Counted from the first letter of the stretch, positions 8,669-16,813 are shown. The stretch: 64,000 bases of DNA from Streptomyces sp. QL37 (GCF_002941025.1 NZ_PTJS01000001.1:1674001-1738000), one strand, 5' to 3'. The notes: generated by a model from the letters alone, not told the origin. Program-made: numbers and translations.

Positions 8669-8847
8669 TTGCCCCGGGGCTCCTTCGGCTCCTTGGGGGA
8701 CAGGAGGAGGAGCGCGAGCAGGAAGCCCGCCGCCTCGGGGGTGTAGAGCGGGGCGTCGCTGACGGCTGCCTCGGGCTCGGCCATCAGTGCGCTCAGCGTG
8801 GTGGTCTGGGCCGGTGTCGCGGTGAGAGTGATCTCCTGGGTAAGCAT
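8665..8847 (-). CDS. small operon-leading peptide, 60 aa
   Basis: A 60-residue product starting with ATG behind a strong GTGGAGG ribosome site 5 nt away. The N-terminal half is polar and Thr-rich (LTQEITLTATPAQTTTLSALM), followed by an acidic stretch, a hydrophobic segment AAGFLLALLLL, and a Pro/Lys tail (SPKEPKEPRGK). It has no Cys and no clear signal sequence. It may be a RiPP-like precursor, a small membrane-associated partner, or a regulatory peptide. It overlaps the next gene by 4 nt, which argues for a real translated product. Confidence 0.65.
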   Translation of the reverse strand: MLTQEITLTATPAQTTTLSALMAEPEAAVSDAPLYTPEAAGFLLALLLLSPKEPKEPRGK

Positions 8848-8905
8848 GGTGCCTCCACATCACTGGGGGGACATGTGCCACTTGTGCGGCTCTGCCTCGA
8901 CCGAC

Positions 8906-8930
8906 GATAAAGGGTGATTTCGGATTTATC
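8906..8930 (-). promoter_or_regulatory. AT-rich promoter region of the four-gene operon
   Basis: In a locally AT-rich patch, GATAAA (8906-8911) and TTTATC (8925-8930) form a 6-bp dyad about 60-80 nt upstream of the peptide start. A 10-bp palindrome GTGCATGCAC lies at 8957-8966, between it and the upstream gene. No convincing -35/-10 pair can be fixed. Confidence 0.3.
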
Positions 8931-8982
8931 TCGCCGAGCCCACGCCTACTGGTGACGTGCATGCACCACACTCCGGGCGGCC

Positions 8983-10347
8983 CTACGGCGCCGCGATACC
9001 CGCGACCCGCAGCGCGTGGACCACATCCCACTCACGCGCCGCCGACACCTCCCGGGCGGCGGCGAGCAGCCTGGGGACGAGGTGGCGCTGTCCCCCCTCG
9101 GCGATCCGTGCCGCGTCCTGCGGCGTCCGTACGCGCACGAACGCGCCCAGCAGCGCCCGCGCCTCCGGCTCCAGACCCGCCCGGTCGAGTGCGACCACGG
9201 CGTCGGCGATCTCGCCGGCGGGCCGGGCGACGCCCTGCCGGAGCAGCTGCCCGCAGTCGTCGGCACGGCCGGCGGCGGCCAGTGCGCCCGCGGCGGCGGC
9301 GAGTTGGGCGGGCGGCAGCGAGGACACCTCCCACAGCAGGGTCGCCCGGTCGGCGTCCAGGCCGGCCCCGTGCAGCGCGCCGGCGAGCACCGGCAGATGC
9401 CCGGCGGGCCACGCGGCGGCCTCGCAGAGCACGACGTGCGCCTCGCCGGTGCGGCCCTCCGCGCGCAGCCGTACGAGCAGCGCGACGGCGTCCTCGGCGG
9501 CCCGGCGGGCGGCGGGGTCGGCTTCCGCCACAGGCGACGCGGCCGGGCCGGTGACGCCCTCGGCCGGGGCGCCGCCGAAGCGGGCCCCGCGCGGGACGGA
9601 GGCGGCGGGCGAGGGGGACGGCAGCACGGGCACGCCGGACGGAGCCGGCACGGCCTCCGTGTCGTCCTCGATGTCCAGACCCGCGAAGCGCGCCCCGCCG
9701 GCCTTCCGGCGCTTCCTCACCGGGGCCCGCCCCGCTTCCGGACCGCGCTGCACGCCGTGGGCCCCGGACTCCTCCGGGAGGCGGGGGCCGGGAACCGTCG
9801 GCGCGCCGCCGGGGCCCGGCGCGTCCCCCCGGCCCCGGAACCGGTCGTCCGGGACCGTCCTCTCCACGGCCGCCAGCCGGTTGCGGAGTTCGGCGCAGCG
9901 GGCCGTGGCGCGGGCGTGATCGTCCCGCGCCCAGGCCATCGCATCCGTGTCCCCGTATGCCTCACGCGCCCCGTCCGCCCCGGCCGCCCGCATCCGCCGG
10001 GCCGCGTACGACTGCTCCCGGAGCATCACGCCCAGCCGGTCGACGAGGGCCTGCCGCCCGCCCGGCCGCCTGTCGTGGGCGGCCGCCGACGCGGCACACA
10101 GCGCGGCGGCGCGTACGGACTCCCGCGCGGCGTAGGCGGTGCCGCGCACTGCGGCGAGGTCCTGGAGCAACGACTCGACGACGTCCCAGGGCGGGACCTC
10201 CGAGCCGTCGAAGCAGGCGCGCATACCGTCGGGGTCGCGCGCGCAGAAGACTCCGTACCAGCCCTGCCCGGGATCGAGCAGATCGGCCAGGTCTCGTAGG
10301 TACTCCGCGAACGCCCTTACTTCCACCGCGTGCTGATCCACTGTCAC
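8983..10347 (-). CDS. uncharacterised 454-aa protein with helical-repeat C-terminus
   Basis: Not recognised as a named family. N-terminal domain (about 1-190) is helical and begins VTVDQHAVEVRAFAEYLRDLADLLDPGQGWYGVF. A low-complexity Pro/Gly/Ala/Arg linker (about 190-290) follows. The C-terminal 160 residues form repeated helical pairs of TPR/PPR character (LVRLRAEGRTGEAHVVLCEAAAW, LHGAGLDADRATLLWEV, LAAAGRADDCGQLLRQG). Start GTG at 10347 has GGTGAGGG 5 nt upstream; the longer frame to 10431 has no such site. Similar proteins are frequent in Streptomyces as hypothetical or 'UL36-like' entries. Probably a scaffold or protein-interaction protein. Confidence 0.7.
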   Translation of the reverse strand: MTVDQHAVEVRAFAEYLRDLADLLDPGQGWYGVFCARDPDGMRACFDGSEVPPWDVVESLLQDLAAVRGTAYAARESVRAAALCAASAAAHDRRPGGRQALVDRLGVMLREQSYAARRMRAAGADGAREAYGDTDAMAWARDDHARATARCAELRNRLAAVERTVPDDRFRGRGDAPGPGGAPTVPGPRLPEESGAHGVQRGPEAGRAPVRKRRKAGGARFAGLDIEDDTEAVPAPSGVPVLPSPSPAASVPRGARFGGAPAEGVTGPAASPVAEADPAARRAAEDAVALLVRLRAEGRTGEAHVVLCEAAAWPAGHLPVLAGALHGAGLDADRATLLWEVSSLPPAQLAAAAGALAAAGRADDCGQLLRQGVARPAGEIADAVVALDRAGLEPEARALLGAFVRVRTPQDAARIAEGGQRHLVPRLLAAAREVSAAREWDVVHALRVAGIAAP

Positions 10348-10369
10348 CGTCGCCCTCACCGGTCGCCAG

Positions 10370-10389
10370 GGACTGGAGCGTTCCAGTCC
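10370..10389 (-). promoter_or_regulatory. inverted repeat upstream of the 454-aa gene
   Basis: GGACTGGA-GCGT-TCCAGTCC, a perfect 8-bp stem with 4-nt loop, 22 nt before the GTG start and about 95 nt after the preceding oxidoreductase gene. It could be an operator or the terminator of the upstream pair. Confidence 0.4.
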
Positions 10390-10447
10390 GCGGGCATTCG
10401 ACCGCAGGCGTGTTACGGGCGGACTACGCACGCTTTTCCGGCAGGGT

Positions 10448-10469
10448 GCGGCCGGAGCGCGGCCGGAGC
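10448..10469. repeat. tandem 11-bp repeat
   Basis: GCGGCCGGAGC occurs twice head to tail just downstream of the oxidoreductase stop codon. No function evident. Confidence 0.7.
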
Positions 10470-10482
10470 GGGCGCGCCCCCG

Positions 10483-10863
10483 TCAGAGAGTGACGGCGAT
10501 CCCGGTGTGGGGCCGCTTGCCGAGCCGCGCGACGGTGGCCGGCCAGTCCACGAGCCAGAATTTCCAGGTGTACTTGCGGGCGAGGATCTTGCGGACGGCC
10601 GCGGTCCCGGGGACGTCGAGCAGCCGGGCCGTCCCCTCGGCACTCGGCGCGCCCTCGGCGACACGGCCGCGCGCGTCGCAGACGGTGACGAGGACCCGGC
10701 TGTCGTTACGCAGCCGCTTGACCTTCCAGGAGTCGGACCGCGTCCAGACGTACAGCACACCACCGTCCGCGGCGGCCCAGACGGGCGTGGCGACGGGTGT
10801 GCCGTCCTTCCGGTAGGTGGTCAGGCTGACGTACTCACTGCGGGCGAAGTCCTGGAGAGTCAC
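10483..10863 (-). CDS. PPOX-class (F420-type) oxidoreductase
   Basis: A 126-aa single-domain split-barrel flavin/deazaflavin reductase of the pyridoxamine-5'-phosphate oxidase superfamily. It shows the start-of-fold pattern ARSEYVSLTTYRKDGTPVATPVWAAADGGVLYVWT and the KVKRLRNDSRVLVTVCDARG segment characteristic of the actinobacterial 'PPOX class F420-dependent' group; the YTWKFWLVDWP tail is also typical. Substrate unknown. The GTG at 10863 is supported by AGTAGGG upstream and by homology starting there; the longer frame is Arg/Ser shadow sequence. It follows the XRE regulator gene by 19 nt and is probably cotranscribed and controlled with it. Confidence 0.85.
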   Translation of the reverse strand: MTLQDFARSEYVSLTTYRKDGTPVATPVWAAADGGVLYVWTRSDSWKVKRLRNDSRVLVTVCDARGRVAEGAPSAEGTARLLDVPGTAAVRKILARKYTWKFWLVDWPATVARLGKRPHTGIAVTL

Positions 10864-10882
10864 GGGCGCGACCCTACTCGCC

Positions 10883-11176
10883 CTACGCCGTGAGCGGCAG
10901 CTCCCCCGGCTCCGGCAGCGGCCCGGCGACGGGCACCGGCACGCACAGCGCGAGCAGCTCGTCCATCGACAGTCCGAGGGCTCCCGCCAGCGCCGCGACC
11001 GTGAAAAAAGCGGGGGTGGGGGCCCGGCCCGTCTCGATCTTGCGGAGCGTCTCGGCCGAGATTCCCGCGCTCGCCGCGACCGCGACCATGCTGCGACCAC
11101 CGCGTGCCTCGCGCAGCACTTCGCCGAGCCGCTCGCCGCGACGGCGCTCTTCGGGTGTCAGGGGGTTCCGTACCAT
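10883..11176 (-). CDS. XRE-family helix-turn-helix regulator
   Basis: A 97-aa DNA-binding protein. The HTH spans about residues 14-70 (LGEVLREARGGRSMVAVAASAGISAETLRKIETGRAPTPAFFTVAALAGALGLSMDEL), the Cro/C1-type pattern with the recognition helix around AETLRKIETG. The remainder is a short Pro-rich tail, so it has no sensor domain. No Shine-Dalgarno precedes the ATG, but a -10-like TAGAAT ends 6 nt before it, suggesting a leaderless mRNA. A dyad within the promoter spacer suggests autorepression. It probably also controls the PPOX gene downstream. Confidence 0.88.
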   Translation of the reverse strand: MVRNPLTPEERRRGERLGEVLREARGGRSMVAVAASAGISAETLRKIETGRAPTPAFFTVAALAGALGLSMDELLALCVPVPVAGPLPEPGELPLTA

Positions 11177-11182
11177 GCCGTC

Positions 11183-11212
11183 ATTCTAATACCGCCCGGC
11201 CCGGTATTGTAA
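11183..11212 (-). promoter_or_regulatory. leaderless promoter with operator for the XRE gene
   Basis: On the minus strand: -35 TTACAA (11207-11212), 18-nt spacer, -10 TAGAAT (11183-11188), then GACGGC and the ATG. The spacer is almost filled by the inverted repeat AATACCG (11188-11194) / CGGTATT (11202-11208). A bound XRE dimer would cover both boxes. Confidence 0.6.
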
Positions 11213-11300
11213 TTGGAATGATGCGACCCGGGTCGGCCACATCCGTCCCGGGCCCCACATCCTGACGGCGCTCCGACCGCGGGGCCACGCCGCGCGCCGC

Positions 11301-11975
11301 TCAGGCTCCCCCGGCGAACTTCCGGGCGAGCGTCTCGCCGGCACTCACCGCGGCGGCGCGGCTCTCGATCGGCGACACCCGGGAGTTCTTGAAGAGGATG
11401 TAGGTGACGCCGGACGCCGTGCCCCCGGTCCTGGGGTCCGGATCGATGCCGAGCTCCTCGGCCAGGGCGTACGAACCCTCGCCGATGATTCCGGTGGGCC
11501 CCGTGTCCCCCACGACGGCGTAGCGGACCTTGCCGTCGTGGATGACGGCGGCCACCCCACCGCCCTTGATCCCCGACCCGGTGTGGTTCCACAGCGGCCC
11601 GGGGCCGGGGACGACGACGTACGGCACCCGGGCGGAGTCCAGGGGTTTGCCGTCCGACCCCTGGAAGGCCGTCTGGGGCTGGAACGCGGGGTCGGTCCTG
11701 GTGTTGCAGGCGGTCGTGATCCGGCCGTCGCAGTCGATGTCCATGTCGGCCTCCCAGAACACGGCCTCGTCGGTCCCGCAGACCGGGACCGTGGCGGCGG
11801 CGCCCTGGTCGGTCCGGTACTTCCCCCGGGAGACCTGGGTGCACTTCTTCACCTTGGCCAGCAGTTCGGCCGCACCGATCGGGTTCCCCCCGTCCCCGGC
11901 CGCGGCGGCGGGGAGTGCCGAGGCGAGCAGAGCGGCACCGGAGAGCGCGGAGAGGACCAGCATTCGCGTACGCAC
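11301..11975 (-). CDS. secreted chitosanase, glycoside hydrolase family 75
   Basis: A 224-aa secreted endo-chitosanase. A signal peptide VRTRMLVLSALSGAALLASALPAAAA ends near residue 26 with an A-x-A site. The mature protein has the GH75 hallmark FWEADMDIDCDG (acidic catalytic residues) and the downstream PYVVVPGPGP and YAVVGDTGPTG motifs. GTG at 11975 is preferred over the ATG four codons later because GAAAGGG lies 11 nt before it and it provides the basic n-region. It hydrolyses beta-1,4-glucosamine polymers outside the cell, giving sugars from fungal walls. It stands alone downstream of the gamma-glutamyltranspeptidase gene, separated by a terminator. Confidence 0.88.
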   Translation of the reverse strand: MRTRMLVLSALSGAALLASALPAAAAGDGGNPIGAAELLAKVKKCTQVSRGKYRTDQGAAATVPVCGTDEAVFWEADMDIDCDGRITTACNTRTDPAFQPQTAFQGSDGKPLDSARVPYVVVPGPGPLWNHTGSGIKGGGVAAVIHDGKVRYAVVGDTGPTGIIGEGSYALAEELGIDPDPRTGGTASGVTYILFKNSRVSPIESRAAAVSAGETLARKFAGGA

Positions 11976-12070
11976 GGTCGTGGATGCCCTTTCACTGGAC
12001 GCGAGGAACCCAGGCGGGCTCCTCCTCGCGGACGGCGGCCGCGCCGTGGACGCGGCCGGCCGTGCAAAGA

Positions 12071-12118
12071 CCTCGGGGCCGGCACGACGCTGCTGAGCGC
12101 GACATACCGGCCCCGAGG
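12071..12118 (-). terminator. terminator after the gamma-glutamyltranspeptidase gene
   Basis: Perfect 12-bp arms CCTCGGGGCCGG (12071-12082) and CCGGCCCCGAGG (12107-12118) with a 24-nt loop, starting 20 nt past the stop at 12139. Confidence 0.65.
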
Positions 12119-12138
12119 CCACTGCTACCGCCGGCCGG

Positions 12139-13944
12139 TCACGAACGACCGCCCGGATGCACCACCATGGCCGAGCCACCGCCGCGCCGCACCTTTTCGG
12201 CGGCCGCGAGCCAGCGCCCGTCCGGAAGCCGCTGGACGCCCGTGGCGGCCCCGATCTCCGGATTCGCCTTGAACACGTGCCCGAGGGCCTCCAGCTTTCC
12301 GCGCACCGGGCTGTCCCACAGCCCCGGCTCGATCTCGGTCGTCGCCGAGTTGCGCTGGCTGGCACGGGGCGCTGCGATCGCGTCGACCAGCGGCAGTCCC
12401 CGGTCCAGGTGGCCGGTCAGCGACTGGAGGACGGTGGTGATGATCGTGGCACCGCCCGGTGACCCGAGGGCCAGCACGGGCTTCCCGTGCTCCAGCACGA
12501 CGGTCGGCGAGATCGACGAGCGAGGGCGCTTGGACGGGCCCGGCAGGTTCGGGTCGTGGACCGCCGGGTCGGCGGGCGCGAAGGAGAAGTCGGTCAGCTC
12601 GTTGTTGAGCAGGAAGCCCCGCCCCGGCACGGTGATGCCGCTGCCGCCCGTCGACTCGATCGTCAGGGTGTACGCGACGACGTTGCCCCACTTGTCGGCG
12701 GTCGTCAGGTGCGTCGTGTTCTCACCCTCGTACGTCGTGGGGGCGGCCTTGCCCCCCGTGGCGCAGCGGGCCGGGTGGCGCGGGTCGCCCGGGGCGAGCG
12801 GGCTGGTGAGGACCGCGTCGTCCTTGATGAGGCACTCCCGCGAGTCGGCGAAGCGCTGGCTGAGAAGCTCCCGCGTCGGGACGTCCTCGAAGGCCGGGTC
12901 GCCCACCCAGCGCCCCCGGTCGGCGAAGGCGATCCTGCTCGCCTCGATCAGGCGGTGGAGGTACTGCGTCCCGCTCGCCTTCGAAAGGTCCGTCGACTCC
13001 AGGATGTTGAGGGCCTCGCCCACACTCGTGCCCCCTGACGAGGACGGCGCGATGCCGTACACGTCGAGGCCCCGGTAGGCGGTCCTCGTCGGGGCCTGGC
13101 TCAGCGCGCGGTAGGACTTCAGGTCCGCGGTCGTCAGATCTCCCGGACGCACCACACGTGTTGCCGCAGGGTCCACGGGCGGCTTGCGTACCGTCGACAC
13201 GATGTCCCGGGCCAGGTCGCCCCGGTACAGCTCGTCGACGCCCTCGCGGGCCAGCGTCCTGTACGTGCGGGCGAGGTCGGGGTTCTTGAACACGGATCCC
13301 GTCACCGGCAACTCACCGCCGGGCAGGAAGAGTTCCGCGGACGCGGGGAAATCGGCGAACCTGGCCTCGTTGGAGGCGGTCTGGGAGCGGAAGGTCTCGT
13401 CCACGACGAAGCCGTCGCGCGCCAGCCGCTCGGCCGGTTCGAGCAGCCGCCCGAGCGGCTTGCTGCCCCAGGCGTCGAGGGCCTTCTCCCAGGTGGCGGG
13501 CGTGCCGGGCGTGCCGACCCCGAGTCCGCTGGTGACGGCGTCGGCGAAGGGCACCGGTTTGCCGTTCTCCAGGAAGAGCGAGGAGTCCGCGCTGCGGGGC
13601 GCGGTCTCGCGGCCGTCGATGGTCTGTACCCTGCCCGTCCTCGCGTCGTAGTGGACGAAGTAGCCGCCGCCTCCGATGCCCGCCGAGTAGGGCTCGGTGA
13701 CACCCAGCGCGGCGGCGGTGGCGACCGCCGCGTCGACGGCGTTTCCTCCCTTGCGGAGCACCTCGATACCGGCCGCCGAGGCGTCCGCGTCGACACTCGA
13801 CACCGCTCCCCCGTACCCCGCCGCCACCGGGGACTTGGGAGGCGGCACGGGTGGCGCCGCTGCCGCGGGGGCCGCGGCACCGAGCGAGCCGATGACGGCG
13901 ATCACGACTGAGAACGACACATTCCGGCCGATGGAACGACGCAT
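12139..13944 (-). CDS. ggt: gamma-glutamyltranspeptidase, secreted
   Basis: A 601-aa N-terminal nucleophile hydrolase that cleaves or transfers the gamma-glutamyl group of glutathione and related amides. A signal peptide (RRSIGRNVSFSVVIAVIGSLGAAAPAAAA) ends near residue 30. The autoprocessing and catalytic Thr410 lies in ENTTHLTTADKWGNVVAYT, so cleavage should give a 40-kDa large and a 20-kDa small subunit. Substrate loop motifs RETAPRSA and SSGGTSVGEALN, and oxyanion/alpha-amino motifs LNNELTDFSF, RPRSSISPT and LGSPGGATI are all intact. ATG with an AGGAGG site 6 nt upstream. Monocistronic by spacing and terminator. Unlikely to be part of the PKS pathway. Confidence 0.93.
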   Translation of the reverse strand: MRRSIGRNVSFSVVIAVIGSLGAAAPAAAAPPVPPPKSPVAAGYGGAVSSVDADASAAGIEVLRKGGNAVDAAVATAAALGVTEPYSAGIGGGGYFVHYDARTGRVQTIDGRETAPRSADSSLFLENGKPVPFADAVTSGLGVGTPGTPATWEKALDAWGSKPLGRLLEPAERLARDGFVVDETFRSQTASNEARFADFPASAELFLPGGELPVTGSVFKNPDLARTYRTLAREGVDELYRGDLARDIVSTVRKPPVDPAATRVVRPGDLTTADLKSYRALSQAPTRTAYRGLDVYGIAPSSSGGTSVGEALNILESTDLSKASGTQYLHRLIEASRIAFADRGRWVGDPAFEDVPTRELLSQRFADSRECLIKDDAVLTSPLAPGDPRHPARCATGGKAAPTTYEGENTTHLTTADKWGNVVAYTLTIESTGGSGITVPGRGFLLNNELTDFSFAPADPAVHDPNLPGPSKRPRSSISPTVVLEHGKPVLALGSPGGATIITTVLQSLTGHLDRGLPLVDAIAAPRASQRNSATTEIEPGLWDSPVRGKLEALGHVFKANPEIGAATGVQRLPDGRWLAAAEKVRRGGGSAMVVHPGGRS

Positions 13945-14034
13945 CCGTACCTCCTGTGAAGGACTGTCCGCGCAGGGTAACGCCGCATCGGCCGTACCGT
14001 CAGGACCGCCTCGGGCACATGTACGGACGGGCTG

Positions 14035-14802
14035 TCAGGCCGTGCCCGTGGGTACGGCCGCCCGCTCGGCGATCAGCTGGAGGATCTCCTGCCGGTGCGC
14101 GGCCAGGTAGAAGTGACCGCCCTTGAAGACGCGGAACTCGAAGGCCGCCTCCGTGTGCCTCGACCAGGCCTGTGCCTCCTCGACGCTCACCTTGGGGTCG
14201 TCGTCGCCCACGAGGCTCCACACGGGGCAGTGCAGCGCGGGACCCGGCTCGTAGACGTAGGTCTCGGCGGCGCGGTAGTCGGCTCGGATCGCCGGCAGGG
14301 CCATGCGGATCAGTTCCGGATCATCGAGGATCGCCGAGTCCGTACCGCTCAGCAGCCTCATCTCCTCGACGATGCCGTCGTCGTCCCGCAGGTGGACGAC
14401 CTCCGTGCGGGGTGCGGACGGCGCGCGCCGCGCGGAGGCGAACAGGGCGTGCGGCACGACACCGTGGTCGCGCTCGAGCCGGCGCGCGACCTCGAAGCCG
14501 AGGGTCGCGCCCATGCTGTGCCCGAACAGGACCAGTGGGCGGTCCGTCCACTCCAGGAGCACGGAGGTCACCTGGTCGGCCAGTTCGGCGATCGTGGCGA
14601 CGCAGGGCTCGGCCCGCCGGTCCTGGCGCCCCGGGTACTGCACGGCGAGCACGTCGATGCCGGCGGGCAGGCCCGCCGACACCGGCTGGTAGAAACTCGC
14701 CGAGCCGCCCGCGTGCGGCAGACACACCACCCTGACCGCCGCGTCCGGGCGGGGGTGGTAGCGGCGTATCCACAGGCGGTTGTGTTCGGCCGACGTGGTC
14801 AT
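14035..14802 (-). CDS. type II thioesterase
   Basis: A 255-aa alpha/beta-hydrolase of the GrsT/RifR type, which removes stalled or misprimed acyl groups from PKS carrier proteins. Motifs: CLPHAGGSASFY (oxyanion loop), LFGHSMGA (nucleophile Ser), an Asp in VGDDDPKVS, and His in KGGHFYL. The ATG at 14802 follows GAAGGGA; the in-frame upstream extension is Arg/Pro-rich shadow. It has its own upstream region containing a box that matches one before PKS gene B (see 14889-14908), suggesting coregulation with the PKS. The lid segment lacks anything unusual. Confidence 0.92.
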   Translation of the reverse strand: MTTSAEHNRLWIRRYHPRPDAAVRVVCLPHAGGSASFYQPVSAGLPAGIDVLAVQYPGRQDRRAEPCVATIAELADQVTSVLLEWTDRPLVLFGHSMGATLGFEVARRLERDHGVVPHALFASARRAPSAPRTEVVHLRDDDGIVEEMRLLSGTDSAILDDPELIRMALPAIRADYRAAETYVYEPGPALHCPVWSLVGDDDPKVSVEEAQAWSRHTEAAFEFRVFKGGHFYLAAHRQEILQLIAERAAVPTGTA

Positions 14803-14888
14803 GGGGTGCGGGTTCCCTTCGTGGCGGCGGCGCGGACGGGCCGCACCGGGCATGCCCGAGCAGTCTCACCCCTCGGGGCCGGCGGCAC

Positions 14889-14908
14889 ACACCCCTACCG
14901 CCCCCAGG
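14889..14908 (-). promoter_or_regulatory. candidate activator box upstream of type II thioesterase
   Basis: On the coding strand CCTGGGGGCGGTAGGGGTGT, 87-106 nt before the thioesterase start. It matches 18 of 20 bases of the box at 50877-50896 before PKS gene B, in the same orientation relative to the gene. It overlaps the hairpin at 14898-14919. Confidence 0.5.
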
Positions 14909-14919
14909 TCCGGGGGCGG
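14898..14919 (-). terminator. terminator of the two-component operon
   Basis: CCGCCCCC-AGGTCC-GGGGGCGG, perfect 8-bp stem, 11 nt past the response-regulator stop codon. Confidence 0.55.
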
Positions 14920-14930
14920 CAGGCGGGACC

Positions 14931-15575
14931 TCACGCGTTGAGGTAGGCCAGCACCGCCAGGACGCGGCGGTTGTTGTCACTCGACGGGGGGAGCATCAGC
15001 TTGGAGAAAATACTGGAGATGTGCTTGGCCGCCGCCCCCTCGGTGACGGTCAGCCGTTGGGCGATGGCCGTGTTGGAGCAGCCTTCCGCCATGAGTTCCA
15101 GCACGGTGCGCTCCCGCGCGGTGAGCGCGGACAGCGGCTCGTCACGGGAGTGGGACGTCATCAGCTGGGCCACGACGGTGGGGTCCATGGCCATGCCGCC
15201 GGCCGCGACCCGGCGGACGGCGTCGATGAACTGCCTGTCGTCCAGGACGCTGTCCTTGAGCAGATAGCCGATGCCGCCGGTGCCGTCCGCCAGCAGCTCG
15301 CGGGCGTACATCTGCTCGACGTGCTGGGACAGGACGAGGATCGGCAGACCGGGCCGCTCGCGGCGGGCCAGAAGGGCGGCCTGCAGGCCCTCGGTGGTGA
15401 ACGTGGGCGGTAAGCGGACGTCCACCACGGCCACGTCGGGACGGTGTTCGGCGATGGCCCGCCCCAGGTCCGTCCCGTTGTCGACGGCGGCGACCACCTC
15501 GCAGTCGTAGGCCTCGAGCAGTTGGATGATTCCCTGCCTCAGGAGGAAGAGGTCTTCGGCGAGGACAACGCGCAC
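14931..15575 (-). CDS. NarL/LuxR-family response regulator
   Basis: A 214-aa regulator. Receiver domain: acidic pair ED (7-8), phospho-acceptor Asp52 in DVAVVDVRLPP, Ser/Thr and Lys switch residues in LVLSQH and YLLKDS. C-terminal LuxR HTH about residues 150-205 (LTARERTVLELMAEGCSNTAIAQRLTVTEGAAAKHISSIFSKL). GTG start with GGAG 6 nt upstream; it overlaps the 3' end of the sensor kinase gene by 37 nt. It is the partner of that kinase and probably controls the ABC exporter next door; a 9-bp palindrome in that exporter's promoter is a candidate site. Confidence 0.93.
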   Translation of the reverse strand: MRVVLAEDLFLLRQGIIQLLEAYDCEVVAAVDNGTDLGRAIAEHRPDVAVVDVRLPPTFTTEGLQAALLARRERPGLPILVLSQHVEQMYARELLADGTGGIGYLLKDSVLDDRQFIDAVRRVAAGGMAMDPTVVAQLMTSHSRDEPLSALTARERTVLELMAEGCSNTAIAQRLTVTEGAAAKHISSIFSKLMLPPSSDNNRRVLAVLAYLNA

Positions 15576-16813
15576 GGCAACTCCATTTTCATGACGGTCG
15601 GCCCGCCCCGGGGACTGTCGATCTCCAGGACGCCGTCAAAGGATGCCAGCCGCCGCCGGATCCCCTCCAGGCCGCTCCCGGCCGACATCTCGGCTCCTCC
15701 TCGGCCGTCGTCGGTGACCTGCCCGTGCAGGACGCCGTCCGCGTAGCGCAGGGCCACCTCGACCCGTCCGGCGTCGGCGTGCTTGAGGGCGTTGGTGAGC
15801 AGTTCCGACACCGAGAAGTAGATGGCGGACTCCACGGGATCGGGCAGTTTTCCGGGAAGAGCCGCGACGACCGTGACGGGCAGTGGACTGGCCAGGCCCA
15901 AAGCCCTTACGGCGTCGGCGAGTCCGCGCTCGGCGAGCACCGGGGGGTGGATGCCCCGGACCAGACCGCGCAGCTCACGCAGAGCCTGTACGGAGGAACT
16001 GCGCGCGTCGTTCAGCAGCCTGCGTGCCTCGTCGGTGTCCCGGTCCAGCTGCCGGTCGACGGCGCCCAGGGTGAGGCCGAGACTGACCAGCCTGGCCTGG
16101 GCGCCGTCGTGCAGATCGCGTTCGATGCGGCGCACCTCGGCTGCCTGGATGTCCAGAGCGCCGGAGCGCGTCTCCGACAGGTGCCGGACCCGGGAGGCCA
16201 GGCGGGCGCCCTGGGTCGGGCCCAGCAGGAACAGGACGAAGTAGGCGTGGCCCTTCAGGATCCAGGGGCTGAGGTGGAGCCAGCCGGCGAACACGGCGAG
16301 GGCGGCCAGGGCCGCGCCGAGGGCGGCGGGCCAGCTGTCGACGGTGATGAACGCGTACCAGCGGCCCACTCCGTCGGAGGCGACGGGCCGCCACAGGCCG
16401 CAGGCCAGCGCCAGCCCCTCCCCCGCGTAGTAGAGCAGCGCGGCCGGGGCGCTGCCGAGCAGCAGGCCGACAACGCTGTTGAGGAGCAGCCACAGCAGGT
16501 CACGCCAGCTCGCCGGGTCGGCCAGGATCCATTTGCAGCGGCGCACCCAGCCGACGATGTCCCGTTCGATCTCCTCCGGTTCGGGCCGGTAGGGCCGTTC
16601 CACCGGGACTCCGGAGCGGGCGGCGGCACGGCGGTTCAGGTCGCAGACCCAGCGCACCGCGGTGGTCAGGTGGGGCAGCGCGAGGAAACCGATCCCGATG
16701 AGGCACAGGATGACGAAGTACGTGGTCGTGACGAAGAGCACGACCGAGGCCAGGGCTCCGGCGGCGATCAGTGCGCCGACCAGTGTGTCCTGGGCGGCCC
16801 GGCTCAGTCGCAT
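15539..16813 (-). CDS. membrane sensor histidine kinase (NarL/DesK-like)
   Basis: A 424-aa kinase. The N-terminal half carries several membrane spans (TLVGALIAAGALASVVLFV, FVILCLIGIGFLALPHL, LLWLLLNSVVGLLLGSAPAALLYYAG, and further hydrophobic segments near 150-195). HisKA_3 domain has phospho-acceptor His235 in RIERDLHDGAQARLVSLG. The ATPase domain has the N-box (SELLTNALKHA), G1 (VTDDGRGGA) and G2 (GSGLEGIRRRLASF). ATG at 16813 has GGGAGG 8 nt upstream; longer frame rejected. No extracellular sensing domain, as is usual for intramembrane-sensing kinases linked to ABC exporters. The pair is 86 nt downstream of the exporter genes, separated by a strong hairpin. Confidence 0.92.
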   Translation of the reverse strand: MRLSRAAQDTLVGALIAAGALASVVLFVTTTYFVILCLIGIGFLALPHLTTAVRWVCDLNRRAAARSGVPVERPYRPEPEEIERDIVGWVRRCKWILADPASWRDLLWLLLNSVVGLLLGSAPAALLYYAGEGLALACGLWRPVASDGVGRWYAFITVDSWPAALGAALAALAVFAGWLHLSPWILKGHAYFVLFLLGPTQGARLASRVRHLSETRSGALDIQAAEVRRIERDLHDGAQARLVSLGLTLGAVDRQLDRDTDEARRLLNDARSSSVQALRELRGLVRGIHPPVLAERGLADAVRALGLASPLPVTVVAALPGKLPDPVESAIYFSVSELLTNALKHADAGRVEVALRYADGVLHGQVTDDGRGGAEMSAGSGLEGIRRRLASFDGVLEIDSPRGGPTVMKMELPCALSSPKTSSS

